Shown: in pieces, positions 9,996-19,336 of the stretch
How the letters are laid out: each line of letters opens with the position of its first letter
Numbering within the stretch: position 1 is the stretch's first letter
DNA from: Haloarcula limicola
GTDB lineage: Archaea; Halobacteriota; Halobacteria; Halobacteriales; Haloarculaceae
DNA: 64,000 nt
Assembly: GCF_010119205.1 (NCBI RefSeq)
Contig: NZ_WRXM01000001.1
Location: 434,001 to 498,000, forward strand
Reading direction: 5' to 3'
Made by a program: the position numbers and the translations under genes
Notes under the pieces: model-generated
Database searches by the model: none
Seen by the model: only the letters and a program-made list of their open reading frames with translations
Told to the model about the DNA's origin: nothing

Positions 9996-11171
9996 ATGGA
10001 CATCGAAGCGAGGATCAAGCGACGACAGCGCCGAAACGGGCACCCGCGTCTGATACGGGACTACGAGTCCCTCTCGCCCGTCGCACACATCGACGAACCG
10101 GCCGACCGCGGCCCGGTCCTCGAGCGCCTGCTCGACCACCTCGACCCGGTCTTCGACGGGAACCTCCCGCCGAACGCGTACGTGTACGGTCCCGCCGGAT
10201 CGGGAAAGTCCGCCGTCGTCACGGCGCTGTTCTCCCACCTCGACCGCCTGCCGTCGGAAACGCGCGCGGTCATTCAGACCAGCACGCGCGCACAGACGCC
10301 GACGTCGCCGGCGTTCGTCTACGTCGACGCCCGACGGACCGCAAGCGAGTTCGCGTTCTACCACGCGGTGCTGGACGCCCTCGTCGACGAATCGGTGCCC
10401 GAACACGGTATCGGGACCGACAGGCTCCGCAGTCGGCTCGACGACCGGCTGGCCGGGTCGCGGGCCGGGGTGGTGATCGCGGTGGACCACGTCGGCGAAC
10501 CCCGGAGCATCGACGAGGGGGACCTCGTCGACCGCCTCGCCGGCCTGCCGAGTAACGTCAGCTGGCTGGCTATCGGCCGGGACGACCCCGAGGCGACAGG
10601 CCTCACCGGCTACACGGCGGCGTCGATACACGTCGACCGCTATCAGCGACAGATGCTGGTCGACGTCCTGATGACGCGGGCGTCGCTCGGCCTCGCACAG
10701 CAGGCCCTCGACCACGGCCTCGCCCGGTCGATCGCCGAGTGGGCCGAGGGCGACGCCCACGACGCCCTCACGGTGTTGTTCGTCGCGACCGACCACGCGA
10801 GCGAGGCCGGACGCGCGCGGCTCACCGAAGCGGACGTCGAGCGGGCGATCGACGAGATGCCCCGGCCCTGTATCTCACTGGGCATCGTCCTCGGGCTTCC
10901 GGCGAACAGACAGGCGGTACTGCGGGCGCTCGTCGACGTCAGTCCGGAAGACCGGTCCTCGGTGACGGCGACCACCGCCGCAATCAGCGAGTCGTCGTCG
11001 GTAGACCTCTCGGAGGGCACCGTCAAACGGTTCCTCTACGAGATGGCCGAGGCGGGCGTCGTCGAGCGGGTCCAATCGGAGGCGCGACACGAGCAGGGCC
11101 GACCGCCCAGTCGGGTCGTCCCCCGGTTCCCGCCGACGGCGTTTCGCCGGCTGTACGACCTTCGACAGTGA
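9996..11171 (+). CDS. Orc1/Cdc6-like AAA+ ATPase with C-terminal winged helix
   Basis: This 391-residue protein has the archaeal Orc1/Cdc6 layout: an N-terminal basic stretch, a Walker A loop YGPAGSGKSAV (about residues 64-74), a Walker B strand GVVIAVDHVGE (about 158-168), and a C-terminal winged-helix part (about 285-391, including a segment ending VKRFLYEMAEAGVVERV). The Walker B glutamate is replaced: DH instead of DE. No ORB-like repeats or AT-rich origin are visible in the 62-bp gap upstream. It is therefore more likely a divergent paralogue than the initiator of a local origin. It sits between the glycerol and glucokinase genes, with no evident functional link. Confidence 0.72.
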   Translation: MDIEARIKRRQRRNGHPRLIRDYESLSPVAHIDEPADRGPVLERLLDHLDPVFDGNLPPNAYVYGPAGSGKSAVVTALFSHLDRLPSETRAVIQTSTRAQTPTSPAFVYVDARRTASEFAFYHAVLDALVDESVPEHGIGTDRLRSRLDDRLAGSRAGVVIAVDHVGEPRSIDEGDLVDRLAGLPSNVSWLAIGRDDPEATGLTGYTAASIHVDRYQRQMLVDVLMTRASLGLAQQALDHGLARSIAEWAEGDAHDALTVLFVATDHASEAGRARLTEADVERAIDEMPRPCISLGIVLGLPANRQAVLRALVDVSPEDRSSVTATTAAISESSSVDLSEGTVKRFLYEMAEAGVVERVQSEARHEQGRPPSRVVPRFPPTAFRRLYDLRQ

Positions 11172-11172
11172 G

Positions 11173-12144
11173 CTAGACGCCCTTCGCCGGGTCGCCGGTC
11201 CCGGCGGTGAGCGCCGACGCGAGCGCCCCGCGGACGCCGACGTCGTCGCCGAGGTTGGTCAGCTGGATGTCGGGGATGTTCGACATCACCATGTCGTCTA
11301 AGCGGTTCCGGATGGGGTCTAACACCTGCTCGGGATTGTTCATCGCGACGGCACCGCCGACGTAGATGACCAGCGGCGCGTAGGAGTGGACCATGTTGGC
11401 GACGCCAATGGCGTTCCAGTGACAGACCTGCTCTAAGACGTGCGAGGCGAAGTCGTCCTCGCCGGCGTACTCGAAGACGTCGGCGGCGCTGAACCCCTCG
11501 GTGTCGAGGGGGAGCGCCGTCTCGACGGGGTCCTCGCGGTGGAGACGCGTGGCGTAGCGGGGGATGTTCTCGCCCGAGCAGTACGCCTCCCAGTGCCCGT
11601 CGTGGCCGCAGCCACAGGTCATGAACCCGTGCGGGTCGATGGTGAGGTGGCCGACCTCGCCGGCGTTGCCGTCCCACCCGCTGAGGACGTTGCCGTCGAC
11701 GACGACGCCCGCGCCGACGCCCGAGGAGATAGTCAGGTAGATCATGTCGTCGGGGTTGCGGTCGGCGTAGAAGCGCTCGCCGATAGCGCCCGCGTTGGCG
11801 TCGTTGTGGAGATACACCTTGGACGTGCCGAGCAGGTTCTCGACGGGACCGGTGAGCGGGATGCGGTCGATGGTGTCGGGGAGGTTCGCCGGGTTCTCGA
11901 CGATGCCCTCCGCGAGGTCGAGCGGGCCGAACGAGCCGATCCCGGCCGCGACGACGTCGGTGGGCTCGATGTCGGCCGCCGCACAGGCCTCGCGCAGCGC
12001 GTCGAGGACCGCCTCGGTGACGGCGATCCCGTTCGGTCCGCGCGGCGTTTCCGTCTTGTACGACGATATCGGCGTTCCGGACTCGTCGCCGATGATGGCC
12101 CGGATGTGCGTCGCACCGAGGTCGACCCCAGCGTATGTGCCCAT
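11173..12144 (-). CDS. glk: ROK-family glucokinase
   Basis: This 323-residue sugar kinase has the ATP-binding motif GVDLGATHIRA at the N-terminus, the ROK substrate segment GNAGEVGHLTIDP, and the zinc-binding ROK signature CGCGHDGHWEAYCSG. ROK kinases of this type phosphorylate glucose with ATP, though exact sugar specificity is inferred. The ATG at 12144 is chosen because MGTYAGVDLGA is the family N-terminus; the longer open frame upstream runs antisense inside pyk. An AATTAAG TATA-like element lies in the 56-bp gap about 30 bp upstream, suggesting a leaderless promoter. Confidence 0.88.
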   Translation of the reverse strand: MGTYAGVDLGATHIRAIIGDESGTPISSYKTETPRGPNGIAVTEAVLDALREACAAADIEPTDVVAAGIGSFGPLDLAEGIVENPANLPDTIDRIPLTGPVENLLGTSKVYLHNDANAGAIGERFYADRNPDDMIYLTISSGVGAGVVVDGNVLSGWDGNAGEVGHLTIDPHGFMTCGCGHDGHWEAYCSGENIPRYATRLHREDPVETALPLDTEGFSAADVFEYAGEDDFASHVLEQVCHWNAIGVANMVHSYAPLVIYVGGAVAMNNPEQVLDPIRNRLDDMVMSNIPDIQLTNLGDDVGVRGALASALTAGTGDPAKGV

Positions 12145-12200
12145 GTTGCTGGGGAAGTCGCTCTTGCGGTACTTAATTGCACATATTCGTCCCGCCCGTG

Positions 12201-13961
12201 CTATCGCGCGTCGTCCAGGCGTTCTCGACCGACGGCTTCCTCGTAGACGACGCCGCGTTCGGCGTCGAGGGTGATGACCGCGCCGTCCTCGACGTCGGCG
12301 GGGAGGCGGGCGTCGGATACCATCGGGATGGAGAGCTCCCGAGCGACGATGGCGGCGTAGCTCGTGATCCCCTCGTGGGCGTCGACGACGCCGCCGACGC
12401 GGCTCGTATCGCCCGTGAACTCCCCGTCGAACCCCTCGGGGATCGAGAGGATCGCGCCGTCGGGGGCGTCCGTGAGGTCGCCGTCCTCGACGTGATACAC
12501 CGGGCCGGTCACCAGGCCGGAGACGACCGACCGGCCGCTGACCAGCGTCTCGGCGGCGACGTGGACCTTCAGCATGTTCGCCGTGTTCATCCCGTCCAGT
12601 TCCGTCATCATCCCCGAGAGGACGACGACCGTGTCGCCGCCCTCGGCGGCCTCGGTGTCGAGGGCCGCCTGCACGGAGGTCTGGATGATGGCGTCGGCAC
12701 CCTCGTTGGTGTATTTCGTCGTCACCGGCGTGATGCCCCACGAGAGCGCGAGTTTGCGCCGCACCCGCTCGTTGGGCGTCGAGGCGACGATCGGGATCGA
12801 CGGGCGGTACTTCGCGGCCTTGAGCGCGGTGTAACCGGACTCGGAGGCGGCGACGACCGCGGACGCGCCGATGTCACGGGCGAGGAAGCGGGCCGACCGG
12901 GCCAGCGCGTCGGTCCGCGTCTCACCGGCGGTCGGGACGCGCTGTTCGCGCGACTCGGCGTACTCGTCGCTCTCCTCGACGTCGCGGACGATGCGGTCCA
13001 TCGTCTCGACCACGCGCGCGGGGTGGTCGCCGATGGCCGTCTCGCCCGAGAGCATCACGGCGTCCGTCCCGTCGAGGACGGCGTTGGCCACGTCGGAGGC
13101 CTCCGCGCGGGTCGGTCGCCGGGAGTGGACCATCGAGTCCAGCATCTCTGTGGCGGTGATGACCGGGACCCCCGCCTGGTGGCACTTGCGGATGATGCGC
13201 TTCTGGATGATGGGGACGTCTTCGAGGGGGCACTCGACGCCGAGGTCGCCGCGAGCGACCATGACGCCGTAGGCGGCCTCGATGATCGAATCGAGGTTCT
13301 CGACGGCTCCCGAGCGCTCGATCTTCGCGATGATGGGGATGTCGATGCCGCGTTCCTCCATCGCCTGGCTGATCTCGTAGATGTCCTCGCCGTCGCGGAC
13401 GAACGAGGCGGCAACGAAGTCCGGTTCCTTCTCGGCGGCCACGTCGAGTTCCCGCTCGTCGTTCTTGGTGATGGTCGGCAGGTCCAGTTCGACGCCGGGG
13501 ACGTTGACGCCCTTCCGCGCGCCGAGTTCGCCGCCGTTCTCGACGTGTGCGAAGACCGCGTCGCCCTCGACGCGCTCGACGGTGGTCTCGATGCGGCCGT
13601 CGTCTAAGAGGACGCGGTCGCCGGGTTCGACGTTGGTGATCGACTGCGAGAGGCCGATCTCCTCGGGGGTCGCCTCGTCGCCGACGACGAAGCGGACCGT
13701 CGTCTCCTCGACGAGTTCGATGGGCTCTCGGACCGGCGCGGTCCGGACCTCCGGGCCGGGCATGTCCAGCATCGCCGCGACGGGCGAGTCGACGGCGTCG
13801 TCGACCTCGCGGATGCGGTCGATCATCTCCCGGCGGTGCTCGGGGGACCCGTGGCTGGCGTTGAGCCGGGCGACGGACATTCCGGCCTCGGCGAGCGACG
13901 CTATCTCGTCGACGGATTCGCTCGCGGGACCCAACGTACAGACGATTTTCGCGTTACGCAT
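12201..13961 (-). CDS. pyk: Pyruvate kinase with C-terminal PEP-utilizer-like domain
   Basis: This 586-residue enzyme makes pyruvate and ATP from PEP and ADP. The catalytic barrel is intact: [10 protein letters not shown] at the start, RLNASHG, the active-site lysine segment [14 protein letters not shown], and [11 protein letters not shown]. After the usual allosteric domain there is an extra domain of about 100 residues resembling the phosphohistidine domain of PEP synthases ([16 protein letters not shown]). The histidine expected at TSHAA is tyrosine here, so this domain probably does not carry phosphate. The ATG at 13961 ([12 protein letters not shown]) is preferred over a GTG four codons upstream. 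Confidence 0.95.
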   Translation of the reverse strand: MRNAKIVCTLGPASESVDEIASLAEAGMSVARLNASHGSPEHRREMIDRIREVDDAVDSPVAAMLDMPGPEVRTAPVREPIELVEETTVRFVVGDEATPEEIGLSQSITNVEPGDRVLLDDGRIETTVERVEGDAVFAHVENGGELGARKGVNVPGVELDLPTITKNDERELDVAAEKEPDFVAASFVRDGEDIYEISQAMEERGIDIPIIAKIERSGAVENLDSIIEAAYGVMVARGDLGVECPLEDVPIIQKRIIRKCHQAGVPVITATEMLDSMVHSRRPTRAEASDVANAVLDGTDAVMLSGETAIGDHPARVVETMDRIVRDVEESDEYAESREQRVPTAGETRTDALARSARFLARDIGASAVVAASESGYTALKAAKYRPSIPIVASTPNERVRRKLALSWGITPVTTKYTNEGADAIIQTSVQAALDTEAAEGGDTVVVLSGMMTELDGMNTANMLKVHVAAETLVSGRSVVSGLVTGPVYHVEDGDLTDAPDGAILSIPEGFDGEFTGDTSRVGGVVDAHEGITSYAAIVARELSIPMVSDARLPADVEDGAVITLDAERGVVYEEAVGRERLDDAR

Positions 13962-14079
13962 CGGTACAGTCACCCGAGAAAAACGGCAGTGAGCGTGCGT
14001 TTCGGTGGTTCATAGGAGTTGCTAGCGAGGGAGGGGATAAGAAGGTTGGCGGATAGCGAAGAACTTCTTCGCTATCGAG

Positions 14080-15039
14080 TTACCGGGAGATAGCGCGCGT
14101 GTCGCCCGCGATGACTTCCCGGACCTCGTCCGGCGAGACGACGGCGATGTCGCCGGGGACCGAGCGCTTGAGCGCCGCCGTCGCCGCGCCCCACTCGAGC
14201 GCGTCGGGGACGGACTCGCCCGCGAGGTACTGCGAGAGGAAGCCGCCGACGAAGGAATCGCCCGTCCCGACGGGATAGGCGTTCGACGCCTCGTAAGTCG
14301 GCTGCTCGTAGACGTTCCCGTCCGCGACGGCGAGGGCGCCCTCCGCGCCGCGGGTGACGAGCGTCACGTCGAAGCCGTAGTCGTCGGCCAGCCCGCGAGC
14401 GACCGCCTCGGCATCGCCGTGGCGCTCCAAGACGAGTTCAGCGTCCCGACGGGCGACGACGAGGACGTCCACGTCGGGAAAGAGATCAGTGAGGACGGCC
14501 TTCGCCTCTTCGGGCTCCCAGAGCTTCGACCGGTAGTTCAGGTCGAAACTCGTCACGGTGTCCGCGTTCCCCGCCAGCGAGAGGAGGTCGGCGGTGGTGG
14601 ATTCGAGCGTCTCCGAGAGCGCGGGCGTGATACCGGTCGTGTGGAAGCCGGTGGCAGCCTCTATCGTCTCGGTCGGTAGTTCGGCCGTTCGCGCGGTGGT
14701 CACGCTCGCGTTCGCGCGGTCGTAAATCACTTCGTTACCCCGCGGCGGCCGGCCCTGTTCGAGGTAGTACGTCCCCTGTCTGCTCTCCTCGGAGTCGTCC
14801 CACGAGATATCGGTCGTGACGCCGTGGTTGCGGAGTTCCCCGACGACGCGCCGGCCGACCGGCGAATCCGGGAGCTTCGAGGTCCAGACGGCGTCGAGGC
14901 CCAGTCGCTGTGCGGCGACGGCGACGTTCGACTCGGCCCCGGCCGCCCGGACGTTGTACTGATCGGCGGTCTCTAACCGTTCCTCGTCCGGCGGCGAGAG
15001 CCGGAGCATCGTTTCGCCGAACGTGACCAGGTCTGTCAT
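14080..15039 (-). CDS. kdgK: 2-keto-3-deoxygluconate kinase (PfkB family)
   Basis: This 319-residue PfkB-family kinase phosphorylates 2-keto-3-deoxygluconate to KDPG, a step of the haloarchaeal semiphosphorylative Entner-Doudoroff pathway. It shows the N-terminal [12 protein letters not shown] and [16 protein letters not shown] motifs and the C-terminal catalytic loop [13 protein letters not shown] with its Asp base. KDG rather than fructose specificity is inferred from family resemblance and from pyk and glk next door. A TATAAAT element on the minus strand at about 15064-15070 lies some 27 bp before the ATG, pointing to a leaderless mRNA. Confidence 0.88.
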   Translation of the reverse strand: MTDLVTFGETMLRLSPPDEERLETADQYNVRAAGAESNVAVAAQRLGLDAVWTSKLPDSPVGRRVVGELRNHGVTTDISWDDSEESRQGTYYLEQGRPPRGNEVIYDRANASVTTARTAELPTETIEAATGFHTTGITPALSETLESTTADLLSLAGNADTVTSFDLNYRSKLWEPEEAKAVLTDLFPDVDVLVVARRDAELVLERHGDAEAVARGLADDYGFDVTLVTRGAEGALAVADGNVYEQPTYEASNAYPVGTGDSFVGGFLSQYLAGESVPDALEWGAATAALKRSVPGDIAVVSPDEVREVIAGDTRAISR

Positions 15040-15061
15040 ATGCCTCTCTCGTAGTCGGCCC

Positions 15062-15071
15062 GGTATAAATC
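15062..15071 (-). promoter_or_regulatory. Predicted TATA box of kdgK
   Basis: On the minus strand the sequence GATTTATACC lies 23-32 bp before the kdgK ATG at 15039. This is the normal archaeal distance for transcription starting at or next to the start codon. Confidence 0.5.
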
Positions 15072-15201
15072 CACGAGAGACGACTGCCCGCTCGCTTCCG
15101 GTGTAACTGTGCCGTAATATCTACACCAATACCTCCTAATTTGGTCTCTAACTATTGATATTCTCCAAAGGCTTTTGTACCACTATTTTACACAAGTGTC
15201 T

Positions 15202-16563
15202 ATGGGTCGTAGGCAAGTGAGTGGCGGGAAGCCCCTTTCTCGAAGGCGATTTATCCGAGCGGCGGGGGTGTCCGGCGTCGCCGGGCTGGCCGGCTGTGGC
15301 GGAGGCAACGGCGGCGGTGGCGGCACACCCACCGCAGAGCGCATCGGTAACTACCCCGTGACCGGGGAGACCGTCGCGTTCGGCTTCAACGTCGCGCGGT
15401 CGGGACCGTTCTCGACGACCGGCGAGGAGGAACTCCGCGGGCATCGCCTCGCGGTGAAACACATCAACGAGGGAGGGGGGTGGGTCGATACGCAGTACTC
15501 CGGCCAACTGACCGGCGACGGGTTGCTCGGCAAGACCGTCGAGCCGGTGGTCGGCGACACGGAGAGCGACCCCGACACCGCTCGCGCCTCCGCGAATTCG
15601 ATGATAGAGAACGACGACGTCATCATGCTCTCGGGGGGGTCCACCAGCGACACCGGTCTCGCGCACCAACGACTGGCCGCCGAGAAGGAGGTCATCTTCA
15701 TGGCGACGATGACGCACATCGATACGCTGACCGGGGCCTCCTGCAACCGGTTCACGTTCCGCGAGCTGTTCAACGGCTACATGACGGCGAGGGCGCTGAA
15801 GCCCGTTCTCGTCGACGAGTACGGCGAAGACGTCGACTTCTTCCAGATATACTCACAGGACGACTGGGGGAGCGCCCAGAGGGACCTGATGAAGCGGTCG
15901 CTGACGGACGCCGGCTGGACGCCCGTGGGAACGCTGAGCGCTCAACTCGGCACGCGGGACTTCAGCCAGTACGTCTCCGACATCGAGAACGCGAGCGAGG
16001 ACGTACTGATCCTCAACCTCCGCGGTCTCGACGCCGCGAACGCCGTGCGAGCGATCCGCGAGGCGTTCCCCGAGGAGAATATCGTGATTCCGCTGTACAC
16101 GCGAGCCGTCGCACAGACCGCGGGCGGAGCGATCGAGGGCGTCATCGGAACCATCGAGTGGGACCCCTCCATCGAGACGCCCCTCTCGGAGGAGTTCCGG
16201 TCGGCGTTCAGCAGCGAGTACAGCGGCGGAACGGGGTCGGCGTCGTCGTCGATCCCGTCGGGGCCGGCTCACGTCGCGTACACGCAGACGTTACAGTACG
16301 CCTACGCGGCCCAGAAGGCGGGGACGTTCGACCCGAACGCGGTCATCTCCGCGCTGGAGGGACTGGAGTACGGGGCCGGAATCGGGTCGGAGACGCTACG
16401 GGCGTGCGACCACCAGTCCATGCGACCGGTGCCGGTCGTCCGCGGACGGCCCGGCGACCAGCAGGCGTTCGGACGGTACTACAATCTGATAAACACGACG
16501 CGGGACGCGATGTACCCGTGTAGCGAAGGCCCGGCGGCGGAGTGTTCGCTGGACGGTAACTGA
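15202..16563 (+). CDS. Secreted lipoprotein, type-1 periplasmic binding protein (Leu/Ile/Val type)
   Basis: This 453-residue protein begins with a twin-arginine signal (SRRRFIRAAG) and a lipobox (GLAGC), followed by a Gly-rich linker, so it is probably exported folded by Tat and lipid-anchored outside the cell. The rest is a Peripla_BP_6 fold (FGFNVARSGPFSTTGEEELRG, then DDVIMLSGGSTSDTG). It lies 2 nt before a transducer gene rather than next to permease or ATPase genes. This suggests it is a sensory binding protein, comparable in arrangement to BasB/BasT or CosB/CosT of Halobacterium. The ATG at 15202 is chosen because the upstream in-frame ATG only adds nine residues before the signal peptide. 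Confidence 0.82.
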   Translation: MGRRQVSGGKPLSRRRFIRAAGVSGVAGLAGCGGGNGGGGGTPTAERIGNYPVTGETVAFGFNVARSGPFSTTGEEELRGHRLAVKHINEGGGWVDTQYSGQLTGDGLLGKTVEPVVGDTESDPDTARASANSMIENDDVIMLSGGSTSDTGLAHQRLAAEKEVIFMATMTHIDTLTGASCNRFTFRELFNGYMTARALKPVLVDEYGEDVDFFQIYSQDDWGSAQRDLMKRSLTDAGWTPVGTLSAQLGTRDFSQYVSDIENASEDVLILNLRGLDAANAVRAIREAFPEENIVIPLYTRAVAQTAGGAIEGVIGTIEWDPSIETPLSEEFRSAFSSEYSGGTGSASSSIPSGPAHVAYTQTLQYAYAAQKAGTFDPNAVISALEGLEYGAGIGSETLRACDHQSMRPVPVVRGRPGDQQAFGRYYNLINTTRDAMYPCSEGPAAECSLDGN

Positions 16564-16565
16564 CT

Positions 16566-18476
16566 ATGAGCTCACAGGACACGACTTCGGCAGGGGAATC
16601 GGGAATCGACGACACCAACGGCGGCCTCGTGGCGACGGTCGTCCCGGACGCGATTCGTCGGAACTTCGCACTGAAGTTCGCTATCGTGCTGATGGTCATG
16701 GCGCTGTCGGTGGGCGCGATCGGGCTGTTCGCCACGGGACAGATTCAGACCTACACCGAGACGCAGGTGACCGACGAGTACCAGGGGATCGCTCAACAGG
16801 AGGGCGACATCATCGAGCAGTGGTTCGAACGAAACCGCCTGTCCGCACAGTTCGTCTCCTCTAGCGGCGTCTGGGCCGCCGACGACACTGAGGATCTCCG
16901 GGCGGAGCTCCGGAACCGGGAGGCGGGGCTGTCGGCCGACGTGGCGGACGTCCACCTCGTGGAACGCCGTATCACCGGGACGTCTATCGTCGCCAGCACG
17001 TCGCTGAGCGCCGGCACGAACGTCTCGGACGTGCGTCGCGGCTGGACCGACGGGCCGGAGTTCGACCGCGCGGGCGAAGTTGTCAACTCCGACGTCTACC
17101 GGACCCAGACCGGTCCGGTCGTCGGGTTCATGAGTCCCGTCGACGCGACGCAGAACCGCTACATCGTCATCGAGTACTCGCTTTCGGGGATCACCGAGTC
17201 CCTCCGAGGGTCCGAACGGGCGGCGGGCGGGTTCACGCAGGTGGTCAACGCGTCTAGCGTCGTGATGTTCGACGAGCCGACGGGCGAGAACAGCGCCATC
17301 GGCGAGGACACGCTGCGGCCGTACGCCGAGAGCGACGGCGCGCTCCAGCCGATTCGCGCGGCCAACGAGTTGCGCGGTGGCGACCGAGAGGCCGGTGTCG
17401 TCGCCGCCATGCCGGCCGGTTCCGTCCTCGACGAGCGGTACACCGTCGGTTACTCGCCGATAGCGGGGACCGACTGGGTCGTGCTCGTCCACGCGCCGTA
17501 CTCGGCCGTCTTCGGATTCGTCGAGAACGTCCAGCTGTACGGCCTCGTCGGCACGGCGCTGATGGTACTGCTCATCGGCGGCGTCGGGGCCGCGCTGGGG
17601 TACAACACGGCGACGTCGATCGACCGCCTCACGCGCAAGACCGAGCAGATGCGTCAGGGGAACTTAGACGTGGACATCTCCACCAATCGCATCGACAACG
17701 TCGGTCGGCTCTACGCCGGGTTCGGTGACATGCGTGACGCGCTCAAACAGCAGATAGACGACGCCGAACGCGCCCGGAAGGAGGCCGAGGTGTCCCGCGC
17801 CGAGGCGATGGAGATGAACAACTACCTCCAGGAGAAAGCCGAGGAGTTCTCCGACGTGATGGAGGCCGCCGCCGCCGGCACCCTCACCGAGCGGATGGAC
17901 ACCGACGGCGAGAACGAGTCGATGGACCGCATCGCGGGCGAGTTCAACGGGATGATCGCCGAACTGGAGAAGACGCTCGGCCAGCTCAAGAGCTTCGCCG
18001 ACGAAGTCGCGGAGTCCGGTGACGTGGTGCTCACGAGCGCCGAGTCGGTTCGGGACGCGTCCGAACAGGTCGCGGCGTCCGTCCAGATGATCTCCGACGA
18101 CGCCTACGACCAGAAGGAGCGCCTGCAGGCCGTCTCCGAGGACCTCGATCACCTCGTCGAGACCCTGGAGCGGGTCGAAGCGGAGAACCCCGACGTCGAC
18201 CTGGGGAGTTCCGTCGAGCAGTTCCGGACGATGGCGACCTCGCTACAGGCGGCCGCGGACACCAGCGAAGACATGATGGCCGAATCCGAGAACGTCGCCG
18301 GGGCCGCAGAGGAGCAAGCCGCCGAACTCAACGAAGTCTCCGCTCGCGCCGAACAGCTCAAGCGCTACGCCCAGCCGCTGGGCGACATCCTGAACCGCTT
18401 CGAGACAGAGGCCGAACACGAGTTCGTCTTCTCCGGCGGTCCCTCGCAGGGGCTGGCCGAGAACGACGACCGGTAA
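16566..18476 (+). CDS. Membrane transducer with extracellular sensor, HAMP and atypical coiled-coil output
   Basis: This 636-residue protein has a first transmembrane helix at about residues 36-57, a large extracellular sensor of about 255 residues (dCache-like by its length and alpha-beta alternation), a second helix at about 320-342, a HAMP domain, and a long methyl-accepting-type coiled coil with AAGTLTERMDTDGENESM-like repeats. The highly conserved hairpin tip that contacts CheA and CheW (around EQTNLLALNAAIEAARAG in normal transducers) is not found. The ascending and descending helices are joined by an Asp/Pro-containing stretch (EAENPDVDLGSS). It is co-transcribed with the binding protein just upstream, probably its ligand partner. 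Confidence 0.8.
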   Translation: MSSQDTTSAGESGIDDTNGGLVATVVPDAIRRNFALKFAIVLMVMALSVGAIGLFATGQIQTYTETQVTDEYQGIAQQEGDIIEQWFERNRLSAQFVSSSGVWAADDTEDLRAELRNREAGLSADVADVHLVERRITGTSIVASTSLSAGTNVSDVRRGWTDGPEFDRAGEVVNSDVYRTQTGPVVGFMSPVDATQNRYIVIEYSLSGITESLRGSERAAGGFTQVVNASSVVMFDEPTGENSAIGEDTLRPYAESDGALQPIRAANELRGGDREAGVVAAMPAGSVLDERYTVGYSPIAGTDWVVLVHAPYSAVFGFVENVQLYGLVGTALMVLLIGGVGAALGYNTATSIDRLTRKTEQMRQGNLDVDISTNRIDNVGRLYAGFGDMRDALKQQIDDAERARKEAEVSRAEAMEMNNYLQEKAEEFSDVMEAAAAGTLTERMDTDGENESMDRIAGEFNGMIAELEKTLGQLKSFADEVAESGDVVLTSAESVRDASEQVAASVQMISDDAYDQKERLQAVSEDLDHLVETLERVEAENPDVDLGSSVEQFRTMATSLQAAADTSEDMMAESENVAGAAEEQAAELNEVSARAEQLKRYAQPLGDILNRFETEAEHEFVFSGGPSQGLAENDDR

Positions 18477-18551
18477 CCACTCGCCGCGCGATCTGATTTT
18501 CCGCTTTTCCGCTCCGGAACCGATTTCCCACGGCCCCGAGTAGCTTCGGCG

Positions 18552-19028
18552 ATGCCCACCGACGATACGGGCGACCCGACCCCCGAGGACTACGTCGAGT
18601 ATTGCCAGACGCAAGCCGCCCTCCTCGCCGGCCGGATCGAGACGATGCGCGAGGACGTCGACGAACTGCTGGCGGACGTCGAGGCCGAGACCGCAGCGGT
18701 TCGCGAGGAACTCGACCGAGCGCAGACCGAATCGCCGACCGGCCCGGCCTCGCCCGACGCCGGCCGCGACCCCGAGGCAGACGTCGAGGCCATCGAGGCG
18801 AAACAGGAGACCATCCGGGAGAAACAGGCCGCCATGGAGACGTATCGCGACCTCGCCGACGGCTACGCCGACCTCGCGGAGCGGCTGTTAGACGACGAGT
18901 TCGACGCGAGCGAGGCGCTCGTCGAAGTCGTCCGCTTCGAGACTGAACGCGACGCCCCCGCGTGCTTCGACCGGACGACGCTCGCCGAAACAGTCGCCGA
19001 CGCCGCCGAAGACGAGCAGAGCGAGTGA
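18552..19028 (+). CDS. Small acidic coiled-coil protein, function unknown
   Basis: This 158-residue protein has no signal or membrane segment. Two predicted coiled coils, about residues 18-60 (LLAGRIETMREDVDELL) and 78-115 (EAIEAKQETIREKQAAME), flank a Pro/Ser linker. The composition is typical of halophile cytoplasmic proteins. It begins 75 bp after the transducer on the same strand and might be co-transcribed with it. No family can be named from sequence. Confidence 0.68.
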   Translation: MPTDDTGDPTPEDYVEYCQTQAALLAGRIETMREDVDELLADVEAETAAVREELDRAQTESPTGPASPDAGRDPEADVEAIEAKQETIREKQAAMETYRDLADGYADLAERLLDDEFDASEALVEVVRFETERDAPACFDRTTLAETVADAAEDEQSE

Positions 19029-19213
19029 TTGCGCGACGAGACCCGTTCTTCGCGACAGCCTCCTCTTTCCGTCTCTGTCAGGAGCAGGAATTCGTGGCAG
19101 TTTTAGTATAGCACTATACGATTTACGAGTTCGTAGCGCGACAGACCAGTGTGATCAATTCTAGTTGCTATTCTATCACTATTGCAGTCTCGATGGAAAA
19201 GAACAGCCGCTGA

Positions 19214-19336
19214 CTACGACTCGAAGGTATAGCCGATCAGGTACTTGACGAGATAGAAAGAGCCGACGAGCCCGACCAGCATCGCGACGAGGACGATGAC
19301 GATCATGTAGAGGCGGACGAGAGCGGGGTCAGCCAT
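19214..19336 (-). CDS. 40-residue single-span membrane peptide
   Basis: A short reading frame runs from ATG at 19336 (MADPALVRLYMIVIVLVAML) to TAG at 19214. The centre is one uninterrupted hydrophobic helix with Gly-Leu-Val-Gly-Ser packing residues, preceded by a short acidic head and followed by KYLIGYTFES. Codon third positions are strongly G/C, unlike the low-GC DNA just outside. Small proteins of this kind are easily missed. Function unknown; it could stabilise a membrane complex. Confidence 0.62.
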   Translation of the reverse strand: MADPALVRLYMIVIVLVAMLVGLVGSFYLVKYLIGYTFES

